Source: Chimonanthus salicifolius (Eukaryota > Streptophyta > Magnoliopsida > Laurales > Calycanthaceae). From it: a stretch of 64,000 bases of DNA. Under the pieces are notes generated by a model that had not been told where the DNA came from, ran no database searches, and saw only the letters and a program-made list of their open reading frames with translations. The translations under genes and the position numbers were made by a program. Location of the stretch: contig CM023533.1 in the NCBI GenBank assembly GCA_013350335.1, positions 34,590,170 through 34,654,169 of the forward strand, read 5' to 3'. Positions 12,578-26,138 of the stretch are shown piece after piece (within the stretch, counting starts at the first letter, position 1; each line of letters starts with the position of its first letter).

Positions 12578-13746
12578 GTCCGACCCAAAAGCTCAAATTT
12601 GAACAAAATTTTATAAAACTTAATTTTCTTTAATTAATGTTACATATGTAATATATAATCTACTTTTTTATAAAATTATACAAACTAATCCGTTTTGGGC
12701 TAGAGCCTAGAAGAAAGCTTAAACCCATATAAGCGCTCATATACGCTTCAAGTTTAAAATCATGATTGGGTCTTACATACATAGAAATCAGTCCTAGCGA
12801 AGTTTGAACAAATGAGACCTTGGGTTTGGGCTCACCCTTTAATTATAAATCAAGGCTAGGCTCCGATTAGATTAAAACTCCATCCGACCGACCCAAATTT
12901 GCCATCCTATTTCTAACCATCAATTGCAAAATACTAAAATCGAATTGAGATGACAATTAATTTCAATTTATTTTAATTAGATAGCTGTTTTAATCTTTTT
13001 TTTTTTTTTTGGATTAACATGTAGAAAACTCAGAAACAATCCTATTAAAACCCTCACTACCCTTGATTCTTTTTATTTTAATGTATTACAGAACTCTGCG
13101 ATCAAAACTAAAGTATAAAAGATGTTCATCTCTTATGCTAAGGTAAGGTAACAAAATTTGTAGGTGTGCTTTGAGAGCATGCTAAAATGACACAATTTAT
13201 TATTTTAATATAATACAAAAAAAAAATTATGTAGTGGATTATAGTGATTCAAACCGTATTGAATACTGAGATGTGGAGTATTTTAATAACATTGATATGA
13301 ATTTGTTGTGTTTACTTTGTGTGTTAAAAGTTGAAGAATCTCACTATATAAAAAGCATATGGGTTGGGTTGGGTTGAGGCAAAAGGTTTGACTCAAACAT
13401 GGGTCGAGTTGAGTTCACTTTTAAAAATCCAACCCAATCCAACTTCAATTGATCATAGATGGATATCTAGTCAATATATTGTTATTTTTTTTTATTAAGT
13501 TATTAGTAATATTTTTCTTTTCTGTTAAGATAATTGGTGGATTATTTCAATCACCATTCAAAGAGTTCTAATATTTGTTCAAACTTCAAACTGAGTCTAA
13601 ATTCTAATTTATTATGTATAACAAAGGTCTAAACATAACTGAAAACATTGAAAGCAAACCTAATCTATCACCCTTTCAACATAAGTCCCTAAACCCTTTG
13701 AAAACTAATAATTTTCTAAACTCAAAAATAACTCCTAACTCATCCT
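12578..13746. other. Intergenic and 3' flank of the beta-galactosidase gene
   Basis: AT-rich DNA without a supported gene. It has stretches of the low-complexity text TTGGGTCGG/CCGACCC that are common next to hAT-like repeats. The last few hundred bases before 13747 should contain the 3' UTR and poly(A) site of the gene, but I cannot place them exactly. Confidence 0.5.
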
Positions 13747-16700
13747 CTAACAGATAGCTTTAACAGCGAGGCTCTTCGTTCCGATGCCGCAACCGACGCA
13801 GTTGTTCGACCCAAACTGGTGTTCGATCACTTGGAAAGAACAACTTGTTTTTCCAACACATGCCTATAACAATAAAATCATTATAATAATGTTAATAATT
13901 GAAATTATTAAAAGAATAATTATAAGAAAATAAAATAGGATAGTGAAGGTGATGGGTATTAGATACTTATGAGTCACTTACATTCTTGACAAATTCCAAT
14001 GCAGATTTGGCCTCACAAACGCCTATTTGGAAGGAGGATTCACAAGTTCCTTGTGGGTCACCATAGCTAGCAAATTGAATTTGTGAGATAGTACGGTCAC
14101 CATGGCAAGAAAGCTCTAAGGTCTTGCCTTCCTCAACCTTAGCACACACACTCCCAACCGTATCAATCTGAAAATTCACTTCCAATGGATTGCCACCCAT
14201 TTCCTCAAACAAAATAAGACTATTATCATCCGCCTTTAGCCACGAACGCGGCACGTGATACCTATTGAAATTAAAAATTTTAAACTCTAATGTTAGTTTA
14301 CTTTTTTTTTTTTTTCTAATGAAATACTAACCAATCATTCAAAAAAGGAATTATGAAGTTACAGATCAAGATACGAAGTTACCATCTTTGAGTAGGCTGC
14401 CCGCAACCATTGGCACACTTGCTAGAGGCGTATGGTCCATGGTAATCACATAAGCCACAATCTGTTGGTGCAACAAAGGTTGGCCAATATCGCCCGATAC
14501 TTCTCCCATTTACCCATGCTTCTCCCTTACCCAATCCCTGGAGGTCAACCACCACAGGATCTTCTCCAAGTGGAGCCTTGAAAGTTGTCTACAATATAAA
14601 AAATTTCGTAACAATAATCATTTTCTTCCAAGTGGGGCCTTGAAAGAGAAATATAATTTCTATCATCATCATATGGAAAAAAAAAATCACTGATATGAGT
14701 ACCTTGTACCAAGTCATGGGCTTAGAAATCAATAAAGACTTTTCATGCCAATTCCTAGAGTCATGGTCAGCCCAAATTTGTTTTTTCTCACCATTCAAGC
14801 CAACCTGTGTTTGCAATAAAAGCATATTGGTTGAACCAACGTAGACAGATATATGGATTGAATAAAATAAATACGATTTCATAAAATGATTCACCTTGTA
14901 AGTCCAAGTATCTGATGAAAGATCTTTGGTGATATTATTATTTCCAATTAATTGAACTGGACCTCCAACAATTCCAGTTGGAGCTAAGTCGAAGAATGCA
15001 CCATAATTCTTGCAAAAGAAAAATAAATCATTTAATGCTGTAAAACAAGCTAGAATGATAAAAGAATAATTTAATCTATTAATTTAAGGAAAATGATGCT
15101 TACTTTAAGACCAACTGTGACACTGAGTAAAGTTATTTTGTTTTTGTTTGGTTTAACCGTAACAGGAACTTCCAGCACAAAACCATAGTTTCCACCTTTT
15201 GCATAATTAGATCCTGATTACAAAATAATAAAAAAAGAAATTGTCAATTAGTAGAAGTACTATAAATTATGACATTTACAAGAAAAATCCCAAAAACTTT
15301 TAAGACATGATCAGGCCTTTTTAATATTTTTAATTACAAAACGAACCGTAACTCAAAATGACTTGATCATGTGGGGTTGACTTACACATGCCCCAAAGGT
15401 GAGTCGAGATGCCTAGAGACTTTGGTCTTAAAAAAAACTCAAATTGATTTAGATTCCAACTTGCTAATTTCATTCTAGGATATTTACCTACAAGCTTTCC
15501 ATTAAAGAAAACATAAAGACCGTGGCCGGTTGTGTTAATGCGCAGGATCATATTTTTACTATACATTGAATCACTTTTCTTGATGTCCACACTGCATTGT
15601 TAAAAAAAAATATATATCGAATTAAACTCATGACGTATAGATAATAAATCGACTAATCTAACAATTTAATTAACAAAAATTACCTAGTCATGTACCACAG
15701 ATAGTCACTAAGACTACCAGTCACATAATTTTGCTCAAGTAGCTGATTTGCAGAAAAAGTACCCATTCCTAGTAGGGTATCCTCAATGAATTCAGGCCTC
15801 CATGACCATGTCAACTTCTCAGGTTCATCTTCACCTCTGTTTGGTTTCTTCACCATTATAGAGGTTTGAGTGTTAACCTGTATCAAATTTAAAAAATAAC
15901 GATAAATATTTTAAAATATTTAAATAACTAGAAAGCACTAATTTCTCTCTTATTTTCATGATTTTTTTGAATAATTTGGGTTGTCTGTTTCTACCATAGC
16001 GATTGAGTGGCCAAAATTCAAAACTTCAATATTGGATTTGATAGACCCAATTTGGGTATTTAAAAATTCATCAAAAAATATTTCAGAGAGCCATATTACT
16101 CAATCGGGCAAAACTGGACATTTTTTTTTTTTATCTGTGATAAATAATTTACCTTTCCAGTGTTGTAGGCTACATTCTTGCAATCAAGAAGGATACTAAC
16201 AGACCATGCTGGTATTGTAAAAACATTGCCAAAGAAAGTGACTGTGACATCAGCATCAGTGTTGGGGTTACTCAAGAAACAAACTGAAGTTGCATTGAGA
16301 GTGTAGGTTGTTGCCTGAAAATGGAAAATTTTCATATTAATTTAAATTAATTAAAGTGAATTATAATAGAAAATAAATAAATATGAAGGTAACTCACCCA
16401 TGCTCCATGTCCAAAATTTTTATGAGTAACATCACCATAAGTGAGAAATTTTTCCATCTTCATAAGTAGACCATGAAGTTCCTTCAAATGCCCCCACTTC
16501 GGTTGCCTTAAGTTACCTTAAGGAAGTAATATTTTAAAAATTAAAAATAGTAATGAAAATCATAATATAAATATTAAATAGTGATACAACTTGGGTCCAA
16601 ATCACTTTAAATATAGGTTATGATGAGGTTGAGAATTACCATATTCATCAAGAGGAGCATCATAATCATATGAGGTCGTGATATACGGTCCACCTGTTGT

Positions 16701-18750
16701 GTGTCCAAAATTGGTCCCACCATGGTACTTTAAAGCAAAATAAAAGGAAGAAATATTATATTAATAGTAAAAAAATGAAATCTAAGAAATAATTTTGAAA
16801 TATTATTGTCAATCAGATATTATTTAAAATTTTAAACTAACCATGTAGTAATTTTGGAGAGTGCCACCCCTTTGAAAGAAACGTGCGACTGCAAAAGCCA
16901 CATCTTCAGCAGGTCTATGAGGGTCTTTTCCACCCCATGCTTTGAACCTAATTAATGAAAAAAAAAAAAATCATGTCAAATATCTTAATTCAATATTTTT
17001 ATTTTTGTAAGTAATAAAAATAATAAATTAGAAGTTTTAGAATAAATTAAAAAATAACGTAAGGAATACACACCAGCCAGTCCAATTCTCTGTCCACATC
17101 TTGGGACTGTTGGGATTATTTGGCTTGAAATTGTCACAATAAAATCCATTGCAAGTATTTATCTGTAGATAAATAAAATGCAAAAAAATGGAAAAAATAT
17201 AATTAAAAATGAATATTTGAATAATAATAAAATAAATAAATAGATAAATACCATGGGTTGGGGGGCATCGGATTGTTGGCACATGATCCAAGGGACACCA
17301 ACGTTGAAGGATTCTGCCAATTTAGCACACCAATTTATATATCTCTTCCCTGCTTCTCCATATGGACCCATTACATTTCCATATTCATTTTCAATCTGAT
17401 GCAATAAAAATTAAATAATTATCCCATTTTTTATTGAGAAAATTAATATTCAATCATATAAATTGATGAAATTTATACCTGTGTAAGAATGATTGGTCCT
17501 CCTTGTGGTGCCAAGAGATTTTCTTTTTTGATCATATCAACGATAAGGCTAGTGAAGTTTTGCATTTCATTCTGTACATTTGAGTGAGTAAAATTACAGG
17601 AAGATATAATCATTTCATTTAAAGAAGAAAAAAAAAATTGAATGAATTTAAAATTAAACCTTGAATATCTCATTATCGGTTCTTATCTGAATCCCTGGCA
17701 TTTGATGCAGCCACACAGGCAACCCTCTGACAAATTTTTTTTTAAAAAAAAACCATAAATATTTAATTCAAATGAATAATAATTTAAAAAATAAATAAGA
17801 CAGAAATTCATTATTAAAATTTTTATTAAAAATACCCGAAATTCCATTCAGCACATGCATAGGGGCCAATTCGGAGAATGGCATAAAGGCCTGCATCTTG
17901 GATTGTCTTGAGAAATCTAATGAGATCGTGATTTCCCTCAAAATCGTACTGTTCAGAAAGAAATAGAAAAAAATATTAATTTGAATTCTTATTATTATTA
18001 TAATTATTGTATTTTTATATTGTACTTAAGAGGAACGATAAAAACCTGGCGACGACGGGGCTCGTGGATGTTCCAAAATACATAAGTCTCAATTGCATTC
18101 AGACCACCTTCCTTTCCCTTCTGAATTAGATCAGGCCACATCTGAGGGAGGAAAAAAATAAATGTAAATCACACAATAATACACATTATTAGATACATGT
18201 GTTCTTATGTTTGTTTAATTTTTACTAAAATTTCTAACTTTTTCTTAAAAATTCGTCTTTTAAAATTCAAAGAGTTAGAATAACGATCAGAAACTCAACT
18301 CAACAAGATCACTCCTCGTAGAGTTACTCGATTCCGTGAATAGGAAGGCTTATATATGTTTTGAAGATTAATTGAAGACTCAAAAAAGAATAAACACCTT
18401 GGTGATAAAAAAATTCAACCAAGTCGAGTACATAACTACATACAAAGTTCAAAGCAATTTTAATATTTTAGATGCTATTTCCACCGGGCAAAAGTTTATA
18501 GAATAGTTATTCAAAAACTTATTAATAAAAGAATATAATAATAAAATTGAAAAGAAAATTATATCATCGTTTATACCTCAGGCGTGCTACGTGGATAATG
18601 AATTGAGCCTGAGAGAATAATCTTTCTCTCTCCGTCGATTGTCATCGCTCGCCCATCATGTGAAACTTGGATCGCAGTCGTCAGAGTTAAATATCGAAGA
18701 CAGATTAAAAAATAAGCAGATAAAAGAAAAAACTTCATGCCTAAATCCAT
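13747..18750 (-). CDS. BGAL: Beta-galactosidase, GH35, with C-terminal SUEL lectin domain (BGAL7/15-like)
   Basis: Complete 19-exon gene, 825 aa. Exons (minus strand): 18750-18577, 18141-18046, 17948-17836, 17726-17660, 17571-17479, 17395-17252, 17162-17074, 16947-16842, 16727-16640, 16516-16398, 16314-16153, 15877-15684, 15591-15488, 15213-15104, 15008-14895, 14804-14703, 14588-14383, 14261-13982, 13863-13747. All introns are GT-AG and all phases join. It hydrolyses terminal beta-galactosyl residues of cell-wall galactans and arabinogalactans in the apoplast. Residues 1-26 form a signal peptide. The GH35 barrel holds the signature [15 protein letters not shown]185 is the likely acid/base and E254 in MWTENW the likely nucleophile. 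Beta-sandwich domains follow, and residues about 730-825 are a cysteine-rich SUEL/galactose-lectin domain. The [15 protein letters not shown] and [12 protein letters not shown] stretches resemble the BGAL7/BGAL15 branch. No break is seen. Confidence 0.96.
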
Positions 18751-18808
18751 CCTCTTTTTTAACTATCAGTGACTATTCTGTGATTCCTCTCAAATGATCT
18801 TTGTGATG

Positions 18809-18816
18809 TATTTATA
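18809..18816 (-). promoter_or_regulatory. TATA box of the beta-galactosidase gene
   Basis: TATAAATA on the minus strand, 58 bases before the ATG at 18750, inside CTATAAATAC. This implies a transcription start near 18780 and a 5' UTR of about 30 bases ending in an A/G-rich stretch before the ATG. Position and sequence are typical of plant core promoters. Confidence 0.7.
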
Positions 18817-18828
18817 GATGAAAATGAT

Positions 18829-19150
18829 ATCCATGAATTTAAATGAGATGAGGTTTTATCTCGTGTTTGAATTTAAAATTTTGAAGAGGACTTATCCATG
18901 AATTTAAGTGAGATGATGTTTCATCCACTGTATTTAACTGGAAAGAGTTAATTTGTTATAATTCCACGTCAAAATTCGATGGTTAAATCGGATTCAAACT
19001 CATACTAATTGCTTTTAAACATGATAATTTTTTCACATTAGGCACATGATATTATTGAACACCTTGTCAAATTAGATGGTTCAATTGGATTCAAACTCAT
19101 ATTTGTTTATTAAACATGATAATTTTTTCACATCAAGGCACGTAATATCT
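18829..19150. repeat. Two local tandem duplications in the beta-galactosidase upstream region
   Basis: TCCATGAATTTAAATGAGATG at about 18839 recurs as TCCATGAATTTAAGTGAGATG at about 18895. A ~95-base unit containing GGATTCAAACTCATA and AAACATGATAATTTTTTCACAT occurs at about 18965-19060 and again at about 19060-19150. These are short, diverged direct repeats in the upstream region and may affect promoter spacing. Confidence 0.65.
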
Positions 19151-20446
19151 ACTTAAATGTGGAGCCCACTAATTAGAGTGGTGATAAATTCATTGAAAAG
19201 AACTCTTTTCAGGTATGTGATCCACTGAAAATCAGTTTAATTAGATCGATCAAACTATATTTTTAAAACTCTTCAAGTATTGATCATATTAGATTGATTT
19301 TAAATAATTAAATTTTATTATTTTTAAAATAAACCTTAATTAATCTGATCAAACTTATTTTTTGTTGAACTGTATAATAAAAAAGATTTTCTTTTTTCAT
19401 TAGATCCATCACACACCTAACTGGTGGGTCCCACTCCTACAAAAAATGTGCAGGACATCTCATTTCTTTTAGAGAAGTGATTTACGCACTGTGAGATTTA
19501 CTCACAGGTGCACCGAATTAATATTTTTTTTTCATTTTTCCTCATGTACCTTTTTCAATTTATATTTAAAGAAATGCCATTTCCCTTTCTCTGCTATTTC
19601 AATTCATTGTCCGTACATGCAGGGGAACTAACGAAATGTGGGTTTTAGATAAAGAAAAATTAGAATACAAAGTTAGTATTATTAAAATTTATGATTAATA
19701 CAATTTAATATTAAATTTCAGTTATATTAAATACGTGGAAAAAATTGGATAGAATGTGAAAGAAAAATTAATTTTAATTTATTATTTAAAATTTATGATT
19801 TAGACTTTTCGATTTTGATAAATATAGCCTATAAGATTTGAAAATTAAAAAAAAAAGAAAGATTGATTTATTCCTTTAAGATACACTAAAAAATAAGGTG
19901 ATTTATTGTGTTTCGCACATATTATTAAAATTCAAAAAAGTTAAAAGATTAAAATTAAAATAATAATTTAAAGTAATTAAAATTTAAAATGTTTAAAAAT
20001 ATTTTTTTTTCGATTGAGATTTATTTTCATATATAGTTCTTATTGCTATATCCATTGTCTCAGTTAGTTACAGATAGAACAAACTTCTGTCGATTTTTTT
20101 TAGTTAGTATCGATTGAAATATGTAGATTAAGTAAATTTTGATCGAACTTTTAAATCATTAAAAAAAAATTCTCTTGATCAGAATATAAACTGAGCTCAT
20201 CACATAAAGCCAAAGTGTGGTTAATGTTAGATTGAAAAGTTGAAGAATTATTAAATAATTTAAAACCGCCAATTTTTGAAAGCTTAAATACATGATAATC
20301 AAGTCGAAGGTGTATTTTTTTGTTAGAACTATATTCAAATATAGAATTATCTAATGTAAGTAAATTTTGGGTCCCAATTCTCACTTATGTTATATTTCTA
20401 AATAAAATGTATTGTCTATTTAGGCAACCTGTAGATATAGCTCATA
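19151..20446. other. Intergenic, nothing recognised
   Basis: AT-rich DNA with no frame I can assign and no clear repeat ends. Confidence 0.6.
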
Positions 20447-22190
20447 TCAAAGATCTTAATGTGTCTCATCCCACAAGCTCTACCCTCAAATCCAAACAAA
20501 AGACAGACTAGGGGTGTGATTGTAAATACGAACTAGTCATCTACTCTGGTAGCTCATAAATTCTAGTTTCGACCAAGTTGGCAAGTTGTAATCTTTCTCA
20601 AAGACATAAAGATGGATGTTACTATACTCCCTTAATTTCTTGGGACATGCTATTCATATTTATTTCTGATTATTTTTCTCAAATCATGTTCTTCTAGCAA
20701 GATATTGTTTAGCATGCTAAGTTTAATGTATAAATAGTTAAATACCATTCCAAATAGTAGTAATAATAGAGTGTAAACCTTTCCATTTAGATTTTTTGGG
20801 CAGTAAGACATTTATCCTTTTATCACTAGAAAAGAAGAATAAGAAAAGGCTGATTTAGCAAGCTTTAGTTAATTCATATAGAACTATCGTCTGAGCTTTG
20901 ACTACATAAAATTTAGTAAGTTCTATTTCTCGTTCAGTCTTAAATGAGAAATATTTTGTTTCTTTGTTGTCAATTATTTTCTGAAGGATTGGCAAGAGTC
21001 TGGAACATAGTTGGTAAGGTTTCATTCTTATAATTATGGATTTGAGTTGTGTCACCCTTTAAAAAAAAAAAATCTGAAGGAATTATGTGGCCAATGTGAT
21101 GGGACCCGACAAATCGTTTGTTGTCCATCGTAACCATCTTGAAGTGGATGTTGGTGTTGTGCCAAATTATGCGATGAGGTAAGGACATATGGTGTTGGTG
21201 TAGTGCAAGAGGAGGATGAAGCGGAGAGAGAGGCTAAGCAACGTCTCTTTATTACATAACAAATGTTTAAATATCAGCCGATACGATATATATCAGCTTC
21301 TATCAGCTCAACATAAGCGGCATATTGTCAATATTGCATTTTTAAAAAAAAATTGGACTAGGGACTCAGGTTTGAAAATTTTAAAAAAGGTGTAACAATT
21401 TGAGATGGTTGTAATTAGAGCTGGTTGCATCTTGAACCTTAAAATCAGCAAAGTATGAGTTTAATTTCCAAAAAAACAATGCAACAAATAAGTCCAGCGT
21501 TATTGGGCCTGAAATCCTGAGTTGGAAAGTTTTGGAAACGTGCAAGGAGCATGCAATTAGATATGGTTGCATCTTGAGCCTTAATATCAGCAAAGTATGA
21601 ATGAAATTTCAAAAAAAAATGCAACAAATCAGTCCACGCTAATGAGCCTGAAATCCTGTGTTGGAAAGTTATCAGTCCAACTAATGATATTAATGCATGA
21701 ATTAACATTATCAGTAATGCTAATTTTCAGAGTCCAACTAATATCAGCGTTAATGAACTAATTTTGAGCTAATATTAGTAGTGACAGTCAATTCTATTCA
21801 AGGATTTTTTTTTCCATTTCTATTTTATGTACATATCATTTGGATCTAGAAAATAGACGATTTTTACCAAAATTTAAAAAGTTTTCATAGAAGCGATAAG
21901 CGGTTGACTGAAATTTCAGAAATCTTGACTGATATTAGAATTTCTTAGAATTTATTATAATTATTTTCAAAATATTTTAAAGTTCTGGATTTCTTGGCTT
22001 AAATGATTGATATTTAATAAAAAAAAAAGTTATATATTCATGAAGCACATAATTTTCTTTATTTTCTATATTTTTTTAAAAAAGAAACTAAAAAATGGCA
22101 AGAGAGAATAATCCCAGCCCGTCGATATTTGATCCCCTAATTACATGAATTCCTTTGCAATGTAACTAAATTCTTGGAATGCATATCATT
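20447..22190 (+). repeat. Duplicated segment, copy B, split by an insertion
   Basis: 20447-21199 matches 9243-10158, and 22154-22190 continues the match at 10163-10197. The ~954 bases between (21200-22153) are absent from copy A, so they are an insertion into copy B or a deletion from A. Copy B also lacks about 170 bases present in A. The inserted block contains AAATATCAGCCGATACG (about 21268), related to the CGGCCGATAT hAT family, and internal repeats containing TTGCATCTTGA (about 21425 and 21565). Confidence 0.8.
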
Positions 22191-22621
22191 TTAACTCGAA
22201 CAGTCCAATTTCAAATAAAATTCACATTTTTACTATTTCTATTATTTTATACTTTTGAAAATTGAAAAATATGTTTTTTAAATCACTGATTCCACTCCTG
22301 CTTCCAGAGATGCATGATTCACTTTTTTTTAAAAAAAAACCCTTCATGAGGGCGATTCTAGATTTATAAGAGCAACAATAAACACGTAGGCCTATATCTT
22401 GATTAAAATCTAAATGCGTAGACCGCAGGAACATCCGAAGATCAAGTGCAAGCCAACACCACATTAGTCCTTCACAAATTACATTGCCCTATTATAGTCC
22501 CCCCTGTAACAAGAACCCAACCTAGGAGAAAAGAGAAGAGAGTAAAATGGAAGACGAGGTAAGTAGTTGTGATTGACACCTTGGCTGGAACAATCTGTCC
22601 AAATTTCATTCTTTAATTTTT
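22191..22621 (-). other. 3' flank of the REF/SRPP gene
   Basis: Holds the expected 3' UTR. No other gene is seen; the frame at 22222-22464 has no family resemblance. Confidence 0.5.
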
Positions 22622-25439
22622 TCATTCTGATGCAGGTCCAGCCACAGCCACTCCTTCCGACGATACGGTCTTCCCATTTACGACCTTACACGTGCCTCCC
22701 TCTTCTCCACCGAAGACCTTGGCGATCCTCTCCGTAGGGATCAGCGGCAGGTACGCCGATATGCTGTACTCCTTCTCGCTCATGTACTCCACTCCCCTGT
22801 TGTACTTCTCTGACCAGTAGGCCGCAGATGGAACCACCAGATGGGCCACCTCGGGGAACAGCGGTAGATGGTTCAGGTATCGCCACGTCCACACCGCGTA
22901 CTTCTCGGCCACCGGCTCGTAACGCACGTACAGCTCTTTGGCCGTCGGCTTGAGCTTGGTGTAAGCGGCTCGCGCAATCTCTGCCGCCGTGTCCATCACG
23001 CCCACGCGCCGTACCTCGGACGCCACGGAGCGAGCTACCTCTGGAGCCTTGTGAGCCACAGAGTAAGCCTGGCTCGACACTTCCTTCACTAGAGATGGCA
23101 CGTGGCTGTCAACCTCGTGCACGAAACCGTCCACCTGTCACGGGATCATGGACAAATAATAATAATAATTTATATAGAAAATAAAGTCCTTTCCTAATTC
23201 GTAAGCTATCCCCTCTTATCCCCAACAAGGGGTTGGACTTCTGGCTTTCGTAGTCAATCATCCGTAAGCACACAGTTGCACAGATATTAAATGGTACTTA
23301 GATCGATTGAAGATGCACTGTAGCATTGTTAGTACTTGTTGGATTTATTAAAACTGCCGTATTAAAAATCAATTATGATTCAAAGCATTAGAGAATAGAG
23401 ATAATAATGTGTAGAAAAAACGTTACTTTTTAAGTGAGACTAGTCATGCTATGCTAATCGTTTTGACTAAGATAACCAATAACAACACTTTAAATGAACC
23501 GTCACTTTCACTTCATGTGAAGTAGACCAATGACCAGTGATTTGAGCGTGACAATGTGCGATTTTAACAGGGAATCTATTTGGGTATTCCATATTTTTTA
23601 AATGAGTTGTTTAATTTTTTTTTTTGGAAATGAATTGAGTTGTTTTATTTTTATTTTATTATAATAAATGAAAAATAAAAATAAAATAATTTATTAAAAA
23701 TTGAAGTAATGAGTTGTTTTATTTTACTTTATTATAATACATGAAAATAGAAATAAAATAATTTATTAAAAATTGAAAAGTAGTAGTAATAATAATACTA
23801 TTAATATTAGGATAAGAATTCTCGTTGCACAAATTTTATTATATTATTTATTTTATCTTTCGGATCAACTCGACAAAGAACTTTTGAGAGACCCACTCAC
23901 TAGATTACTAACCCTGCAATATAAATTTACTCGTCACAATACTGACCTACTCACTAAAATTATCTAAGTGTGAGACTATTTTTTGATAGAGTGAATTTTT
24001 TTTTCTTAATCTCTTCATATGGAAAAAATAAAATCGACCATACTCTAAATACAGTGTCACCTTACATAAAATATCAGTGAAAAGATCCCTACCCTTAATA
24101 ATAACAATAATAATAATAATAATAAGCTTGCAACGTATATCTTCCTCATCATCAACCACCATCTCTTCCTAAAACACCACCTCTCACACTAAATCGAAAA
24201 ACAGTTGAGAACGCAACTACGAGAGGCGTATTAAGAGGAAATTAAAGCGGGAGGCAGTAACAGGCTCTAAGGGGAGCAGAGCAGAGCAAGGTAGGTTGAG
24301 CAAACTCACCTTACTGTCAGCGAACTTGAGGAGATCGAAGGGCAGATCGTGGAATTTCTCGTAGACGGGGCCGATCACCGTTTTAACGGCGCCTTCGACC
24401 GTCTGGACGCCAGGCTTCAAAGGGCCAGACTTCTCCTTAGCGAAGTTGTAGATGCTCGCCACCAAAACTATCGCGTGCACCGCTGCTACTTGCACGAATT
24501 CCAGATATTTCAGGCTCGGCACCTGAACTTGAACCTACAATCAATTACAAATTCGAATCTAATCAAGATCTAACAACTCTCATTAGTTCGATCTAAAAAA
24601 CATGACTTGAATCCCATCTCTTTTCCTAATTGAATGAAAAAATAAAAATAAAAGACCGCTCATATCTTGAAAATAGTTCTTTTATAGAAAGGAAAAACCT
24701 AATCTAGTTTTTATTTCTCAAAATACAAGCTAATCCAAAGTAGAACCGTAAAGCACTTCTTTGATAGGAAAGAAAATTTAGAGATCAGATGAAGTTAACC
24801 ACGTAAAAAAGATTACTTTATGAATTAATGTTTTTATTTCATGCATCGATTTAAAAATAAAATTAATCGCCTATCTCAAGAAAAAATATTAATAATCCAA
24901 TTTTTCCCTCAAATCCAATTTTTCCCTCAACCGGATAAAACATTAGAGCTGAACAGGTATAGATTTGCAGTTTCTTCGTTATTTGAGACAATCAACTATG
25001 ACATAAGGTTCTGATTTCTCCACTCGAGGTAGAAATCGTCCCAACTCTGATTTCTCCACTTCAGATGAATTATAGTAAAAAAAAAAACTCTAATAGAGCC
25101 GGATGAAAGAGAAAAAATCAATTAAAGAAATAGAAGAAGACTACATAAAAACGATCTCAGAGAATCAATCAATAAAGAAATACATCAAAAACTCCAAACA
25201 AAATACATTCGGAGAATCAAATCAAAGAGGACATACATAAAAACAAAAAAACAAAAAACTGGAATTGATTTGGGGAGAAAAATTCGAAAAAGGTGAAAAA
25301 AATCTAGAATTACTCGAACCACAAATACACGGAAATAGGAAAAAAATAGGTCTAAGACCTTAATAAAGGAGAAAATATGGAGAGAAAAAAATACCGTCTC
25401 TGTTTTCTCGGATTGCTGGTTCGGATCTGTTTCTGCCAT
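22622..25439 (-). CDS. REF/SRPP-like (rubber elongation factor / stress-related) protein
   Basis: Complete 3-exon gene, 260 aa: exons 25439-25395, 24534-24310 and 23134-22622, with GT-AG introns all in phase 0. Exon 1 encodes a short polar N-terminus. Exon 2 carries the family block [20 protein letters not shown], then [19 protein letters not shown] and [17 protein letters not shown]. Exon 3 gives the amphipathic helical region ([38 protein letters not shown]) and a Gly/Val-rich tail. Family members coat lipid droplets or rubber particles and many are induced by drought or ABA. They have no known catalytic residues. The family is plant-specific; presence here does not by itself imply rubber synthesis. 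Confidence 0.95.
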
Positions 25440-25585
25440 TTTTGCGATTTCTCGTATCTCTTTTAGGAAGAAAAATTGCAAGCTCAGACTTCTTGAATGC
25501 GAAACGAAGGGGCTTGGAATCAGGAAAGGAGAAGCAAATGGTTCTAGAAATTTCTATGGGAGACCAGAAGAGAGACTTGGAACGG

Positions 25586-25593
25586 TATTTATA
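25586..25593 (-). promoter_or_regulatory. TATA box of the REF/SRPP gene
   Basis: TATAAATA on the minus strand (GGTTATAAATACCG), about 150 bases before the ATG at 25439. This leaves a 5' UTR of roughly 115 bases. Confidence 0.7.
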
Positions 25594-25657
25594 ACCAAGT
25601 CGAATCCAGACCGCTCATCTCTAAACCATCCAAAAGCTGCCTCGGAAACGTCGTGAT

Positions 25658-25666
25658 ACACGTGGC
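25658..25666. promoter_or_regulatory. G-box / ABRE upstream of the REF/SRPP gene
   Basis: ACACGTGGC contains the palindromic G-box CACGTG and the ABRE core ACGTGGC. It lies about 70 bases upstream of the TATA box, where bZIP ABF/AREB factors usually act. It fits the stress- and ABA-linked expression known for many SRPP genes. Function here is inferred from sequence and position only. Confidence 0.55.
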
Positions 25667-26137
25667 GCAATTTTATTGGGTGTGTGAGCTCCCCTGTGCC
25701 GATGTGGACAACTTCTAGATTAAGCAAGAAGGTAACGGAGCCTACCGACGTTCGTCGCGCTTGGTGTTTGTTTCTGCGTCATTTCTATTTCCATCACGAT
25801 AATTTCTTTCTTTACTATTCTACGCATTTAAAAGTATTACTACAACGATTTTCGTAAGTTAGTTTACACCATATATAATTCGATAATTTTATTAAAATTC
25901 ACAAATAGATAAGTTGAAAAGGTCTTCATTTATACATGTTATTTATAAAATCATTTTAATAAAATAAAAGAAATTATATTTTAAAATCATAAAAGTTATG
26001 TATTTATTCAATAATACAAATTTATAAATTAAATCAATAGACTCTAAAAGTTAAATTTGATATAGATGTAAATCATGAAGCATAGAAGAGAGGAGAAAGG
26101 GGAGAGAAAGGATGGATTTTTCTAAACTAATTTAGAG

Positions 26138-26138
<1 letters not shown>

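Noticed and set aside
9243..21199. The duplicated segments as two LTRs of one retrotransposon around the beta-galactosidase gene
   Set aside because: No TG...CA ends, no flanking duplication, no gag-pol or primer-binding site between them, and a normal host gene fills the interval.
22868..23092. Plus-strand frame opposite REF/SRPP exon 3
   Set aside because: Shadow of the GC-rich coding exon on the other strand.
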